Positions 7,322-15,933 of a stretch of 64,000 nt of DNA are shown here, piece after piece. The stretch's first letter is position 1. Each line of letters starts with the position of its first letter. Location: NCBI RefSeq assembly GCF_002217945.1, contig NZ_BCMG01000007.1, positions 62,001-126,000 on the forward strand. The letters run 5' to 3'. Both the position numbers and the translations under genes were made by a program. Below the pieces are notes generated by a model. The model saw only the letters and a list, made by a program, of their open reading frames with translations, was not told the origin of the DNA and did no database searches. Source of the DNA: Secundilactobacillus silagei JCM 19001 (GTDB lineage: Bacteria; Bacillota; Bacilli; Lactobacillales; Lactobacillaceae).

Positions 7322-8230
7322 ATGACACAATCCACACAGTGGCAGTTCACAACCGTTCTGCCAAGTGACTTTCAAACCAAATCGCTGCGACAACTGCTCA
7401 TGGCGGACTGGTACCTGCCCAAACACCTCGTCTTTAGTTTAAAAAAGGGCCAGCGCGTGCTGGTCAATGAGCTGTATCTCCCCGTTAACTTTAACGTGCA
7501 TCCAGGAGACCGAATTAACTTAACGTTTCTGCCGGCGGACTTTGATCATCCGTACTCTAACGTCACGCCAGACAGCGCTGCTACCGTCAATATTCTTTAC
7601 GAGGATCACAATTTAATGGTCGTGAATAAAACTCAAGGCAGCAAAACCCACCCTAATCAACCTGGTGAAGTTGGAACCACGTTAAACCACGTGGCAGCTT
7701 ATCTAGCACCTAAAAACCAGCAGCCCTACGTCATCAATCGTCTGGATCAAGAAACCAGCGGCGCACTGCTGATTGCTAAGAATCCCGCTGTGGTACCAAT
7801 TCTGGTGCGATTGGTAAAGGAAAAATTGATTCACCGCACCTATCTCACCTGGGTGCACGGCCGTCTGAACAGTTCACAAGGACTGATTGCGATGCCGATC
7901 GGCCGTAACTTGGCTGACAAACGCAAACGTCAGTTAAACGGGGCGCATCCGCAAATGGCGATGACGCACTACAAGGTCATGAAGCACCGACTCAACGCCA
8001 CTCTAGTCGCCGTCCAGCTGCGAACCGGTCGTACACACCAAATTCGCGTCCATTTTGCAGGATTGGGTCATCCAATCGTCGGCGATCCGCTGTACGCCAA
8101 TGATTCGCGACAGCAACGACTGCTGTTGCACAGCTGGCAATTACGGTTACCCCTACCGTTTTCATTTAACCAAGTCACGCTGACGGCTAGCGTACCAGAT
8201 ACCTTTCAGCGCTTTGAAGGTCAATTATGA
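7322..8230 (+). CDS. RluA/RluD-family RNA pseudouridine synthase
   Basis: The 302-residue enzyme should convert uridine to pseudouridine in structured RNA, probably rRNA. The catalytic motif is VINRLDQETSGALLIAK (about residues 138-154), with the nucleophilic Asp in RLDxxTSG. The family motifs RTGRTHQIRVHF and GHPIVGDPLY follow. The N-terminal region up to about residue 75 looks like a degenerate S4-type domain (LRQLLMADWYLPKHLVFSLKKGQRVLVN). The ATG at 7322 sits seven bases after GGAGG; a TTG at 7316 is less likely. It is alone between two terminators. The target position cannot be inferred. Confidence 0.88.
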   Translation: MTQSTQWQFTTVLPSDFQTKSLRQLLMADWYLPKHLVFSLKKGQRVLVNELYLPVNFNVHPGDRINLTFLPADFDHPYSNVTPDSAATVNILYEDHNLMVVNKTQGSKTHPNQPGEVGTTLNHVAAYLAPKNQQPYVINRLDQETSGALLIAKNPAVVPILVRLVKEKLIHRTYLTWVHGRLNSSQGLIAMPIGRNLADKRKRQLNGAHPQMAMTHYKVMKHRLNATLVAVQLRTGRTHQIRVHFAGLGHPIVGDPLYANDSRQQRLLLHSWQLRLPLPFSFNQVTLTASVPDTFQRFEGQL

Positions 8231-8237
8231 ATTTAGC

Positions 8238-8276
8238 AAAAAAGGCTTCAGCAATCACTATGCTGAAGCCTTTTTT
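8238..8276. terminator. bidirectional terminator between converging genes
   Basis: AAAAAAGGCTTCAGCA and TGCTGAAGCCTTTTTT form a 16-bp stem with T-runs on both strands, serving the pseudouridine synthase gene and the converging small membrane-protein gene. Confidence 0.9.
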
Positions 8277-8279
8277 AGT

Positions 8280-8582
8280 TTAATGCCCAGTCAGTATCGC
8301 TAAACCAACTATCACAACTAACATGATCAGGCCAGTCACAATAGCTGACAGGAGCAGACTAATGACCCAGTAAATGTTTTTTTTACAGAACTTCACGTTA
8401 AAGTAATCCCAAAAAGCAAAACCCGCAAGATCCAAAATCCAGGTTGAAAAACCTGCAGTTGTCCGAAATAATTCTAAAATGACCGAAACCGCCAAAACAC
8501 CAATTGCGACAACTAACAGGTAACGCAATCCCTTATCTGTAAACGACGCAGCCTCTCGTTGCGTCAGCGTCTCTTTTTTAAT
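8280..8582 (-). CDS. small membrane protein, probable ATT start
   Basis: Two to three hydrophobic helices are visible, ending ...TGLIMLVVIVGLAILTGH. The usual start choice would be a TTG at 8528, which has no spaced ribosome binding site. Reading the frame upstream leads through KKETLTQREAASFTDKGL to an in-frame stop with no ATG, GTG or TTG on the way. An ATT at 8582-8580 sits nine bases after AGGAG, an ideal position, so I propose ATT as the start, giving 100 residues. The N-terminus is then a charged cytoplasmic segment before the first helix. The family is not recognised. A mutation from ATG or a sequencing error is the alternative. Confidence 0.55.
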   Translation of the reverse strand: MKKETLTQREAASFTDKGLRYLLVVAIGVLAVSVILELFRTTAGFSTWILDLAGFAFWDYFNVKFCKKNIYWVISLLLSAIVTGLIMLVVIVGLAILTGH

Positions 8583-8821
8583 AAACTAACACTCCTCATT
8601 TAATGCTACTAATATGATAGCTTACATCACAGTTGATGACAAAAATCGCCGGCTTTAAAAATGTTTACAAATCGGTTTAGTTTGCCGTTAAATAGCGTTT
8701 CTAAGCACATATAGTGCTATAGTATGAAAGATATATGACTTAATAAATTCCATTATTTAAACGTCATTTAGCACCATGCAAACTAATAAAGCCTTTTAAC
8801 GATATCCATGGAGGTATTACC

Positions 8822-9529
8822 TTGAAAACTGAAATTTTACTAGTAGAAGACGAAGCGGCCCTAGCCGACTCTTTGAAAACGGAGTTCGAACTGGAGCTTG
8901 AAGACGTTAAAGTGCTCTGGGCTAAAGATGGGCTGGAAGCACTTGATAAGTTTCATGACAACGAAGCCCAAATTCACCTGATTGTTTTAGATTGGATGCT
9001 ACCAAAACTCGATGGTTTCAGCGTGCTGCGGCGAATCAGGAAAACTAGCCAAGTCCCCATCATCATGCTGACCGCCCGTGATTACATTGGCGATAAAGTC
9101 GCCGGCTTAACTGGCGGCGCTGATGACTATGTCACGAAACCGTTTGAGATGGAAGAACTCATTGCCCGGGTTGAAGTCGCGTTACGACGCAGTGTTCCCG
9201 CACCAAAGACTGCCAAAGTTTACACCGTATCCAATTTAACCGTGGATACTGAAAGCAAGCGGGTATCACATAACGGCCAGATCATTCCACTGACGCAACG
9301 CGAATACGAACTGTTAGTGGTCTTAATTTCTCACGAAAACGAACCCTGTTCACGTGAATCACTATTGGACAATGTCTGGGGCGTCGACTTTGACGGTCAG
9401 CCAAATATCTTAGACGTCTACATTAAAAATTTACGGTCTAAAATTGACACTGATGATCATCACCAGAAGCTGATTCATACCGTTCGTGGCATTGGCTATA
9501 TGCTTTCGGAAAACGTTCAGGAAAGGTGA
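8822..9529 (+). CDS. OmpR/PhoB-family response regulator
   Basis: The 235-residue protein has a receiver domain (acidic pocket EDE at residues 9-11, phosphoacceptor Asp57 in LIVLDWMLPKLDG, Thr in MLTAR, Lys in YVTKPF) followed by a winged-helix DNA-binding domain (about residues 135-230, with PLTQREYELLVVL and HTVRGIGYML). The start is a TTG with GGAGG upstream. It is followed after five bases by its histidine kinase, with which it forms an operon. A downstream tandem repeat at 11048-11069 is a plausible binding site in front of the glycosylation operon. Confidence 0.9.
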   Translation: MKTEILLVEDEAALADSLKTEFELELEDVKVLWAKDGLEALDKFHDNEAQIHLIVLDWMLPKLDGFSVLRRIRKTSQVPIIMLTARDYIGDKVAGLTGGADDYVTKPFEMEELIARVEVALRRSVPAPKTAKVYTVSNLTVDTESKRVSHNGQIIPLTQREYELLVVLISHENEPCSRESLLDNVWGVDFDGQPNILDVYIKNLRSKIDTDDHHQKLIHTVRGIGYMLSENVQER

Positions 9530-9534
9530 TCTAG

Positions 9535-10911
9535 ATGAAGAAATGGCGGCAGCAAAGTCAGTCCAGCGCAGCGATCATGCTCCGCAACTTAATGACGATG
9601 GTGATTGGCCTTACCCTGTTTTTAGGGCTATTCATCATTTTGGCGGTGGGTCAGCAGTTACTGCGAGAAGTCGCTGCAACAACGATCAACATCACCAATA
9701 GCCTCATTAAGGTTAATATTGACGGCGATGATGACTGGAAAAGCTGGCGACGTAACAGTCCACTCGATACCAGCGCCAGCTACGTCTACGTTCATAATCT
9801 GCGTAAGGACGCTAAGGACAAGTACTATTTTTCGCCCAACGCCAATAAGATCTTAAAAATTAAGCCGGTAAAGGTGCCGCTCGTTTCTAACCTCTATTAC
9901 CGCCCCAAATTTGGTTTTCTGTACCGCCGGATGGTTCACGCTCGCGGTATCCACTACACGCTTTGGCAAAGTATGCACGCCCAACTGGCGGTACTTTGGC
10001 GGGTCATTCAAGTCACCGTCATTCTATTATTATTAACCTTACTGATAGCGCCATTCTATATTCGCCGGCTCACTAAACGGCTGACCGGGCCAATCGCCAA
10101 CTTGTCGCATACGACTAAGATCATCACCGCCTCTAAGGAACCTGGCTCAATGAAGCTGCCAGTTCCTGATCACCCAGCTGAGGTGACTGAATTAGCAGCT
10201 AACTTCAACGAACTATTAGCCATGTTAGATAAACGTCAGGAACAACAAAAACTCTTTGTGATGAACGCCGCCCATGAATTACGGACGCCCATTGCGACGA
10301 TTCGCAGTCACGCGCAGCTCATTGAACGCCATGGTGAAGCCCATCCAGAGATCATTGCGAAGTCGGTCGGCTACATTACCGAAGAATCGCGTCAAATGCA
10401 GCAACTTATTGAAGAACTGTTAGCCTTGTCGCGTGCCGATCAACTGGTCTTGGAAGTTCACGATTTTGACTTAAGCGCCATTATCGCAAATACCGTGCAA
10501 AAAATGACGGGGACCTTTCCACAAACCTTTACAACGAAAATTACCCCCAATATTCACTACGTTGGCAACGAAAATGCCATTGAACAGATTCTCAATAGTA
10601 TTTTGACTAACGCTTCCAAGTATTCGCCCAATGACAGTAGTGTTGCGGTTCAACTTGAGCAGACTAAGACTGGTACCATTTTCATTACCGTAGCCGATCA
10701 AGGACGGGGGATTAGCGAGGCTGATAAAGCCCATATTTTTGAACGCTTCTATCGCAGTGCGGATATTCGCGGTTCGGTTGCAGGAACTGGTCTGGGTCTC
10801 GCAATCGCAGCCCAGCTCACCAAGCTGATTGGCGGCGAGATCAGCGTTAAAGATAACGACCCCACTGGTACCATTTTCACGTTAAAAATAACGCCGCATT
10901 CAAATAATTAA
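9535..10911 (+). CDS. sensor histidine kinase
   Basis: The 458-residue membrane kinase partners the response regulator just upstream. It has a first membrane helix at about residues 17-42, an extracytoplasmic sensor domain of about 110 residues, a second helix at about 155-178, a HAMP-like linker, the H-box MNAAHELRTPIATIRSH with the phosphorylated His, and an ATP-binding domain with N (ILTNASKYS), G1 (DQGRGI), F (IFERFYR) and G2 (GTGLGLAIA) boxes. The ligand is unknown. The ATG has AGGTG upstream. Confidence 0.9.
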   Translation: MKKWRQQSQSSAAIMLRNLMTMVIGLTLFLGLFIILAVGQQLLREVAATTINITNSLIKVNIDGDDDWKSWRRNSPLDTSASYVYVHNLRKDAKDKYYFSPNANKILKIKPVKVPLVSNLYYRPKFGFLYRRMVHARGIHYTLWQSMHAQLAVLWRVIQVTVILLLLTLLIAPFYIRRLTKRLTGPIANLSHTTKIITASKEPGSMKLPVPDHPAEVTELAANFNELLAMLDKRQEQQKLFVMNAAHELRTPIATIRSHAQLIERHGEAHPEIIAKSVGYITEESRQMQQLIEELLALSRADQLVLEVHDFDLSAIIANTVQKMTGTFPQTFTTKITPNIHYVGNENAIEQILNSILTNASKYSPNDSSVAVQLEQTKTGTIFITVADQGRGISEADKAHIFERFYRSADIRGSVAGTGLGLAIAAQLTKLIGGEISVKDNDPTGTIFTLKITPHSNN

Positions 10912-10929
10912 ATTCCTCGTATAGCACAC

Positions 10930-10964
10930 AAAAAGCGTCTCAAAAAAATTTGAGGCGTTTTTTT
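10930..10964 (+). terminator. terminator after the two-component operon
   Basis: AAAAGCGTCTCAAA pairs with TTTGAGGCGTTTTT and is followed by further T residues. Confidence 0.88.
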
Positions 10965-11047
10965 GTGTGCCATTTTTTAGCATTCTGAATTTTCTTCAGA
11001 TAAGAATCCCGATGTACCGGTATTTTTAACGACTAAGCTGAAAAAAA

Positions 11048-11069
11048 TTCAGTTTTAATTCAGTTTTTA
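11048..11069 (+). promoter_or_regulatory. tandem 11-bp repeat, candidate response-regulator binding site
   Basis: TTCAGTTTTAA (11048-11058) is followed directly by TTCAGTTTTTA (11059-11069). Two copies with an 11-base period are typical of OmpR-family binding sites. A poor promoter follows (TATTCT at 11097-11102 with no good -35), as expected for a promoter that needs an activator. The nearest regulator is the response regulator encoded just upstream. Confidence 0.55.
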
Positions 11070-11151
11070 TAGGTGGGTAGCTTCTCAAATTACGGCTATT
11101 CTTGACCCATCATCAACCGGAAACAGTCCGGCTCTAAAAGGGGGCTCATTT

Positions 11152-11808
11152 ATGTCTACAGTATTACTGGCAAGCTTCGTACCGCATCTCAGTCAACTCT
11201 TGCCGCACTTAATTGGTCAATTTGGCGGCCTCATCTACCTTGGTTTATTTGCCCTGATCTTCATCGAGACTGGCGTCGTCATTTTACCCTTTCTTCCCGG
11301 AGATTCAGTGCTATTTCTATGCGGGTCGCTGGCAGCAATGAGCGCTCACTCGCTCAATATCTGGGTACTCATCGCGTTACTAGGCGCCGCGGCAATCCTA
11401 GGCGATTCAGTCAACTTCGAAATTGGTAAACATTTCGGCAGCAGCCTTTTTCGCATTAAACAGCTTAATCATTTCATAAAACCAGCCTATTTAAAACGTT
11501 CAGAAAATTTCTTTAAAAAATATGGTAAACCAGCCATTTTCCTAGGCAGATTCGTTCCCATTATCCGCACCTTCATTCCATTCACTGCGGGGATGGGTAA
11601 AATGCGTCATCGTGATTTCATCATCTATAACGTTCTGGGCGCCACGTCATGGGTCTTTATCGTCCTTGGCGCCGGTTACTTCTTTGGCAACAACGTCATC
11701 GTCAAAGCCCACTTTGAATTGATCATGCTCGCCATCGTCGTGATTTCACTGCTACCTGCTGCCATCGTGACGTTACACCATCATGGAGGTGCGGCAAATG
11801 TCGGATAG
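11152..11808 (+). CDS. DedA-family membrane protein (VTT domain)
   Basis: The 218-residue polytopic membrane protein has the DedA hallmarks ETGVVILPFLPGDSVLF near the N-terminus and FLGRFVPIIRTFIPFTAGMGKM in the middle, with the reentrant-loop arginines. DedA proteins are linked to undecaprenyl-phosphate recycling across the membrane. It is the first gene of a five-gene operon with PAP2, GT2, GT-C and GtrA proteins, so recycling of the lipid carrier used for sugar export is a reasonable role. The ATG follows AGGGGG. Confidence 0.88.
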   Translation: MSTVLLASFVPHLSQLLPHLIGQFGGLIYLGLFALIFIETGVVILPFLPGDSVLFLCGSLAAMSAHSLNIWVLIALLGAAAILGDSVNFEIGKHFGSSLFRIKQLNHFIKPAYLKRSENFFKKYGKPAIFLGRFVPIIRTFIPFTAGMGKMRHRDFIIYNVLGATSWVFIVLGAGYFFGNNVIVKAHFELIMLAIVVISLLPAAIVTLHHHGGAANVG

Positions 11809-12448
11809 TCATCAAAGACGCTTGGGTGCTGGCCTGCTAGCAGGTTTTCTTTACCTCGCCTATTGCGTGATGCGCCAAGCGGTTTGGTTGCAGCAACTCG
11901 ATACCAACGTTAGTCACCTCATGTCCCGTGCTGTCACACCGTCAAACACAATCGTATTAAACGCCATTGCCTTTCTTGGCAGCCCAGTCGTTGTCATCGC
12001 ACTGACCTGCATCTTGTGCGTCTGGCTTTGGGTCAGAAACAGCGCTATCACTAGTCTCTGGATTGGTGGCCTGCAGTTTTTAGGTTCGGTCATTACCGAA
12101 CTTGCCAAACAAATTGTTGCCCGGCCGCGGCCACTGCACCAGTTAATCCCCGATTCCGGTTTTAGCTTTCCCAGCGGTCACACCTTTTGTACAGCGCTCT
12201 TTGTGTTTTCAATTTTGGCTTTAGTCCTACCAACCATCAAGAAACGCCACTGTCGGGTTGCCGCGATACTTGCCGGCGCAATTTGGATCGGTTTTGTCGC
12301 GTTTTCGCGCTTTTATTTCCGCGACCATTTTGCCTCGGACGTTCTCGCTAGTATCCTCCTAGCATCAGGCTACTGGCTCGTGATCACGCCTTATGAAGGG
12401 GCAATTAAAAAACTATTACGTCACATATTACCAGAAAGGATTCAGTAA
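11798..12448 (+). CDS. PAP2-family membrane phosphatase
   Basis: The 216-residue membrane phosphatase carries all three PAP2 motifs: KQIVARPRP, FPSGHT and SRFYFRDHFASD, whose two His and the Asp form the catalytic site. In such operons it probably dephosphorylates undecaprenyl pyrophosphate or a related lipid. The frame could open at 11783, but GGAGGTGCGGCAA lies directly before the ATG at 11798, which is therefore chosen. It overlaps the end of the DedA gene by 11 bases, indicating coupled translation. Confidence 0.88.
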   Translation: MSDSHQRRLGAGLLAGFLYLAYCVMRQAVWLQQLDTNVSHLMSRAVTPSNTIVLNAIAFLGSPVVVIALTCILCVWLWVRNSAITSLWIGGLQFLGSVITELAKQIVARPRPLHQLIPDSGFSFPSGHTFCTALFVFSILALVLPTIKKRHCRVAAILAGAIWIGFVAFSRFYFRDHFASDVLASILLASGYWLVITPYEGAIKKLLRHILPERIQ

Positions 12449-12450
12449 CT

Positions 12451-13407
12451 ATGAAGACTCAAAAATTAACCATTGTGATTCCAGCCTATAACGAAGAAGA
12501 AATTCTTGTCAGCTCCGTTCACCGCCTGATCGATATTGAAGACCAGATTGCAACCCGCTCCAATCAGGGACTCCAAGAGATCCGAGCCGACATTTTAATC
12601 GTGGACGACGGTTCTAAAGATCGTACCTGGGAGTTAATTGAACAGTTACATCAGGAAAATTCACGAGTATGCGGCTTACGCTTCTCACGCAACTTTGGTC
12701 ACCAGTCAGCGCTGATTGCTGGACTAACTGAAGCGGTTAAAACCGCTGATATGCTGGTGACCATTGATGCTGATCTGCAAGACGACCCCGATAAGATTCC
12801 CGACATGGTGAACCTGTACGCTGCCGGCGATGACCTCGTCTACGGTGTCCGCAATAACCGTGATTCAGATTCTTGGTTCAAGCGGACTACCGCTCAGGGC
12901 TATTACCGGACTTTACGACTGTTAGGTGTTGAACTGGTCCCTAACCACGCTGACTTCCGGCTGATGTCTAAGCGGGCCACGGAAACCCTCTTAAATTACC
13001 ACGAACGTAATTTATTTATTCGGGGCATCATCCCAAAGCTGGGCTTTAAGACTGGTCAAGTCGAATACAAGCGGACACCACGACTAGCTGGTGAATCTAA
13101 ATACCCGTTTAAAAAAATGGTGGCCTTTGCTTGGGATGGCATTACCAGCTTAACGATTGCGCCAATTCGACTGATTTTGATTCTAGGAATGGTGGCCTGC
13201 CTGCTTGCGATTGGAATGGTAGTTTACGCGGTTATTTTAAAGATTCTTGGGCTGACCGTTCACGGCTGGTCTTCACTAATGGTTTCCATGTGGTTCTTAG
13301 GTGGCGTTCAGCTGATCAGCCTCGGTGTCATTGGCGAATACATCGGCAAACTCATGACGGAGATCAAGGGCCGACCCCGTTATACGATTCAAACCAAATT
13401 AGAGTAG
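12451..13407 (+). CDS. GtrB-like family 2 glycosyltransferase
   Basis: The 318-residue enzyme should load a sugar from a nucleotide donor onto polyprenyl phosphate on the cytoplasmic face. It has a GT-A domain with IVIPAYNEEE, the metal site VTIDADLQDDPD, and KRTPRLAGESKYPF, followed by two C-terminal membrane helices (about residues 235-262 and 270-295). This architecture is that of GtrB/DPM1-type transferases. The gene starts two bases after the PAP2 stop. Confidence 0.9.
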   Translation: MKTQKLTIVIPAYNEEEILVSSVHRLIDIEDQIATRSNQGLQEIRADILIVDDGSKDRTWELIEQLHQENSRVCGLRFSRNFGHQSALIAGLTEAVKTADMLVTIDADLQDDPDKIPDMVNLYAAGDDLVYGVRNNRDSDSWFKRTTAQGYYRTLRLLGVELVPNHADFRLMSKRATETLLNYHERNLFIRGIIPKLGFKTGQVEYKRTPRLAGESKYPFKKMVAFAWDGITSLTIAPIRLILILGMVACLLAIGMVVYAVILKILGLTVHGWSSLMVSMWFLGGVQLISLGVIGEYIGKLMTEIKGRPRYTIQTKLE

Positions 13408-13417
13408 GTGAAAAAAG

Positions 13418-15391
13418 ATGGCTCGTAAAGGATATCCACTATTTTTCTCAATCGTGTTAGTCGGCTGCCTAGCAATCGGCGCACTCGGTAACTTAACTGG
13501 CTATTCAGGCGCCGCGATGTTGATCGTGACAATTCTAGGTCTAACTGGCATTCGGCTGTTTACTGCCGACATCAACAAAATTAAACCCATCTATGTTCGT
13601 TTAGGAATCGGTGTCGGCTTACTTGTGATGTTAGTCGTTCAGATTTTCATCCTCAAAGTCATGCCTGATACGGTCTACCACGATCCGTACCGGGTACTTT
13701 CCCAAGCTGATCAAATGGCCGCGGGTCACATAAGCTGGGACATTACCTATTTTTGGCGTTATTCAAATAACGTTCCCATCGCTTATCTGATGTCGCTTTG
13801 GCTCAGATTCACGCAATTGTTCAGTCTATCGACTAACGCGTCCATTCATATTTTAAGTATTATCGTTCTTGACAGCTTTATTACGCTAGTCCTAACCACT
13901 ACCTGGAAATTAAGTCACCGCAACAGTACAACAATTGGTGCCTTTATCTTTTTAGTCTTAACACCCTTTGCTTATACCTACTATCTACAGGTGTTCTACA
14001 CTGATCTACCAACCATGCTCGTCCTTTTGATCATCATGAGAACTGTTATGGGCTGGTCGCATAGTTCACGTACCCGCAAGCTCTTAGTTGGCAGCGGTCT
14101 GGTTTTCACCGTTTTAATTGGTGCATTGCTTAAGCCCAACATCGTTGTTTTATTGCCGGCTTTAGCAATCGTAGCGCTCATCTTGGCTCGAAAGAAGTTG
14201 TTTAAAAAGAGCCAGCTCCTCCTGCCCATGGTCTTGATTACGTTAGGCTTTGGCTTAAGCGTCCCCACCACCCAAGCAATTTACCGTGCCAGCAATTACA
14301 CCCCCGAAACGACCTTCGCGTTTCCAGTGACTCACTGGATGCTGATGGGAGTTAATTATTCCCACCATGGGATGTTTGCAGGTCACGATGTCGCTCGAGA
14401 TATCGCGTTACCTAATAAAACCGCCCGCAGAAATTATGACCTGAAACACATTTCTAAACGGGTCAAAAACTTAGGTGCCCTTGGTTTAATGAAACTGTGG
14501 GTTGCTAAAATTGCTGTGTTACTGAATGTTCAAGGCATTCAAAATTGGTACAACGGCGGTTTTCAATCAGCTCCATCTTGGTACCAGCAGCATGCTCAAT
14601 CGATTCAGAAACTGATTATGATCAGTTACACAGCGGCAACGTTAGTGCTCTGGGCCACCTTAGCGCTCCGGTTATTCACCTGGCAGCCTGATCTAAGTGA
14701 TGGCAAACAAGTGGCTGCTTTACTGGCCATCATCACCGCACTGGGTTACCTAGCGTTTCACACACTGCTTTGGGAAGCTGAGCCACGGTACGGGCAGGCT
14801 GCTTTACCACTATTTTGGTTCGCACTGGCAGCTGTTCCGACTCCCGTTGGTGAACCAAAACGAGCGGTTAACTTTTCACGGCTAGTTGCCCCGCTCGGTA
14901 TTGGTGCAACGTTGCTAACGACCTTTAGCTTAGCGACGATCCTCGGTCATTCATACCCCACCAGTACCGTAGTGGCAGCCCAACGTAGTCAATTATCGAC
15001 CCAATACCATGCCAAACCAACTGACCTGGCGTCCGGACACGTAATGACTGAAGAAGTCGCTTTGCATAGTACCGCCAACTACTTCTCCGTTCAGATTCAT
15101 AAGCATTCACACGTCCAAGTCAGCTTAGAAAATTTAACAACACATCACCGTTATCAATTAAGTAAAGTCGGCTATGTCTATCGCCTGCATCACCGGCTCA
15201 AATCCGGGTGGTATCAAATCATCGCTCGTAACGCGACGCCAAAAAGTCAGCCCGTGGACGTGGTTCAGACCTACCATTACCGGCTCAACGCAAAACCGCT
15301 GATCATCAATAACCGCCCTGATCTAACTGGTTCCTTTGTGTTTACTTCCGTGCTGCACCACCATCTAAAAGGGGGCTCTACAATTGGATAA
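13418..15391 (+). CDS. polytopic membrane glycosyltransferase, GT-C type
   Basis: The 657-residue protein has about 11-13 hydrophobic helices up to residue 510, then a C-terminal soluble domain of about 140 residues. The first extracytoplasmic loop holds an acidic segment (DTVYHDPYRVLSQADQM), where GT-C enzymes place their catalytic Asp. With a GtrB-like enzyme upstream and GtrA downstream it should transfer the lipid-linked sugar onto an extracellular acceptor such as teichoic acid or another wall glycan. The family is inferred from architecture and context; the acceptor is unknown. Confidence 0.75.
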   Translation: MARKGYPLFFSIVLVGCLAIGALGNLTGYSGAAMLIVTILGLTGIRLFTADINKIKPIYVRLGIGVGLLVMLVVQIFILKVMPDTVYHDPYRVLSQADQMAAGHISWDITYFWRYSNNVPIAYLMSLWLRFTQLFSLSTNASIHILSIIVLDSFITLVLTTTWKLSHRNSTTIGAFIFLVLTPFAYTYYLQVFYTDLPTMLVLLIIMRTVMGWSHSSRTRKLLVGSGLVFTVLIGALLKPNIVVLLPALAIVALILARKKLFKKSQLLLPMVLITLGFGLSVPTTQAIYRASNYTPETTFAFPVTHWMLMGVNYSHHGMFAGHDVARDIALPNKTARRNYDLKHISKRVKNLGALGLMKLWVAKIAVLLNVQGIQNWYNGGFQSAPSWYQQHAQSIQKLIMISYTAATLVLWATLALRLFTWQPDLSDGKQVAALLAIITALGYLAFHTLLWEAEPRYGQAALPLFWFALAAVPTPVGEPKRAVNFSRLVAPLGIGATLLTTFSLATILGHSYPTSTVVAAQRSQLSTQYHAKPTDLASGHVMTEEVALHSTANYFSVQIHKHSHVQVSLENLTTHHRYQLSKVGYVYRLHHRLKSGWYQIIARNATPKSQPVDVVQTYHYRLNAKPLIINNRPDLTGSFVFTSVLHHHLKGGSTIG

Positions 15392-15788
15392 ACCGATCAA
15401 AACGTTCTACGCGAAGTACGGTGAAGCCCTACGTTACTTGATTGTCGGTGGCTTAACGACCTTGATCAACCTCGTGATCTTCTTTTGTTTAACCCACCTG
15501 TCAATTCCGTGGTTCTGGGCCAACATCGCGGCGTGGTTCTTGAGTGTGCTATTTGCGTTTATCGCGAATAAGAAACTGGTTTTTAGTTCATCTAATACGT
15601 CAGCCAGTGTCGTTTTAAAACAGAGTGTGAGCTTTTTCGCGCTCCGAGGCGCTTCATTACTGGTCGATACAGCGATTTTATTTGTGGGACTCAACCTGCT
15701 GCACGGCTCGCCCCTGATCGTTAAAATCATTGATCAAGTTGTCGTGATCGCCTTAAACTATGTTTTCAGTAAGCATATTTTCGCTTGA
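15384..15788 (+). CDS. GtrA-family membrane protein
   Basis: The 134-residue protein has four membrane helices with the GtrA pattern: RYLIVGGLTTLINLVIFF, ANIAAWFLSVLFAFIANKKLVF, and a C-terminal ALNYVFSKHIFA. GtrA proteins are proposed to flip polyprenyl-linked sugars. The start is a TTG behind GGGGG, overlapping the preceding gene by eight bases. It is the last gene of the operon. Confidence 0.88.
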   Translation: MDKPIKTFYAKYGEALRYLIVGGLTTLINLVIFFCLTHLSIPWFWANIAAWFLSVLFAFIANKKLVFSSSNTSASVVLKQSVSFFALRGASLLVDTAILFVGLNLLHGSPLIVKIIDQVVVIALNYVFSKHIFA

Positions 15789-15862
15789 TGATCTAATCAT
15801 TGTGAACTATCAAATGATTAATGACTAGCTTTTCTAACATAAAAGCCGGTTAAATCGATAAT

Positions 15863-15909
15863 AAAATGAGTTATTCTGTCAATTTAGTTGCCAGAATAAC
15901 TCATTTTTT
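15863..15909. terminator. bidirectional terminator after the glycosylation operon
   Basis: AAAATGAGTTATTCTG pairs with CAGAATAACTCATTTT, with T-run on the plus strand and a shorter one on the minus strand, where the permease gene converges. Confidence 0.88.
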
Positions 15910-15933
15910 GATAACCATTCATTTAAGGTCGAT

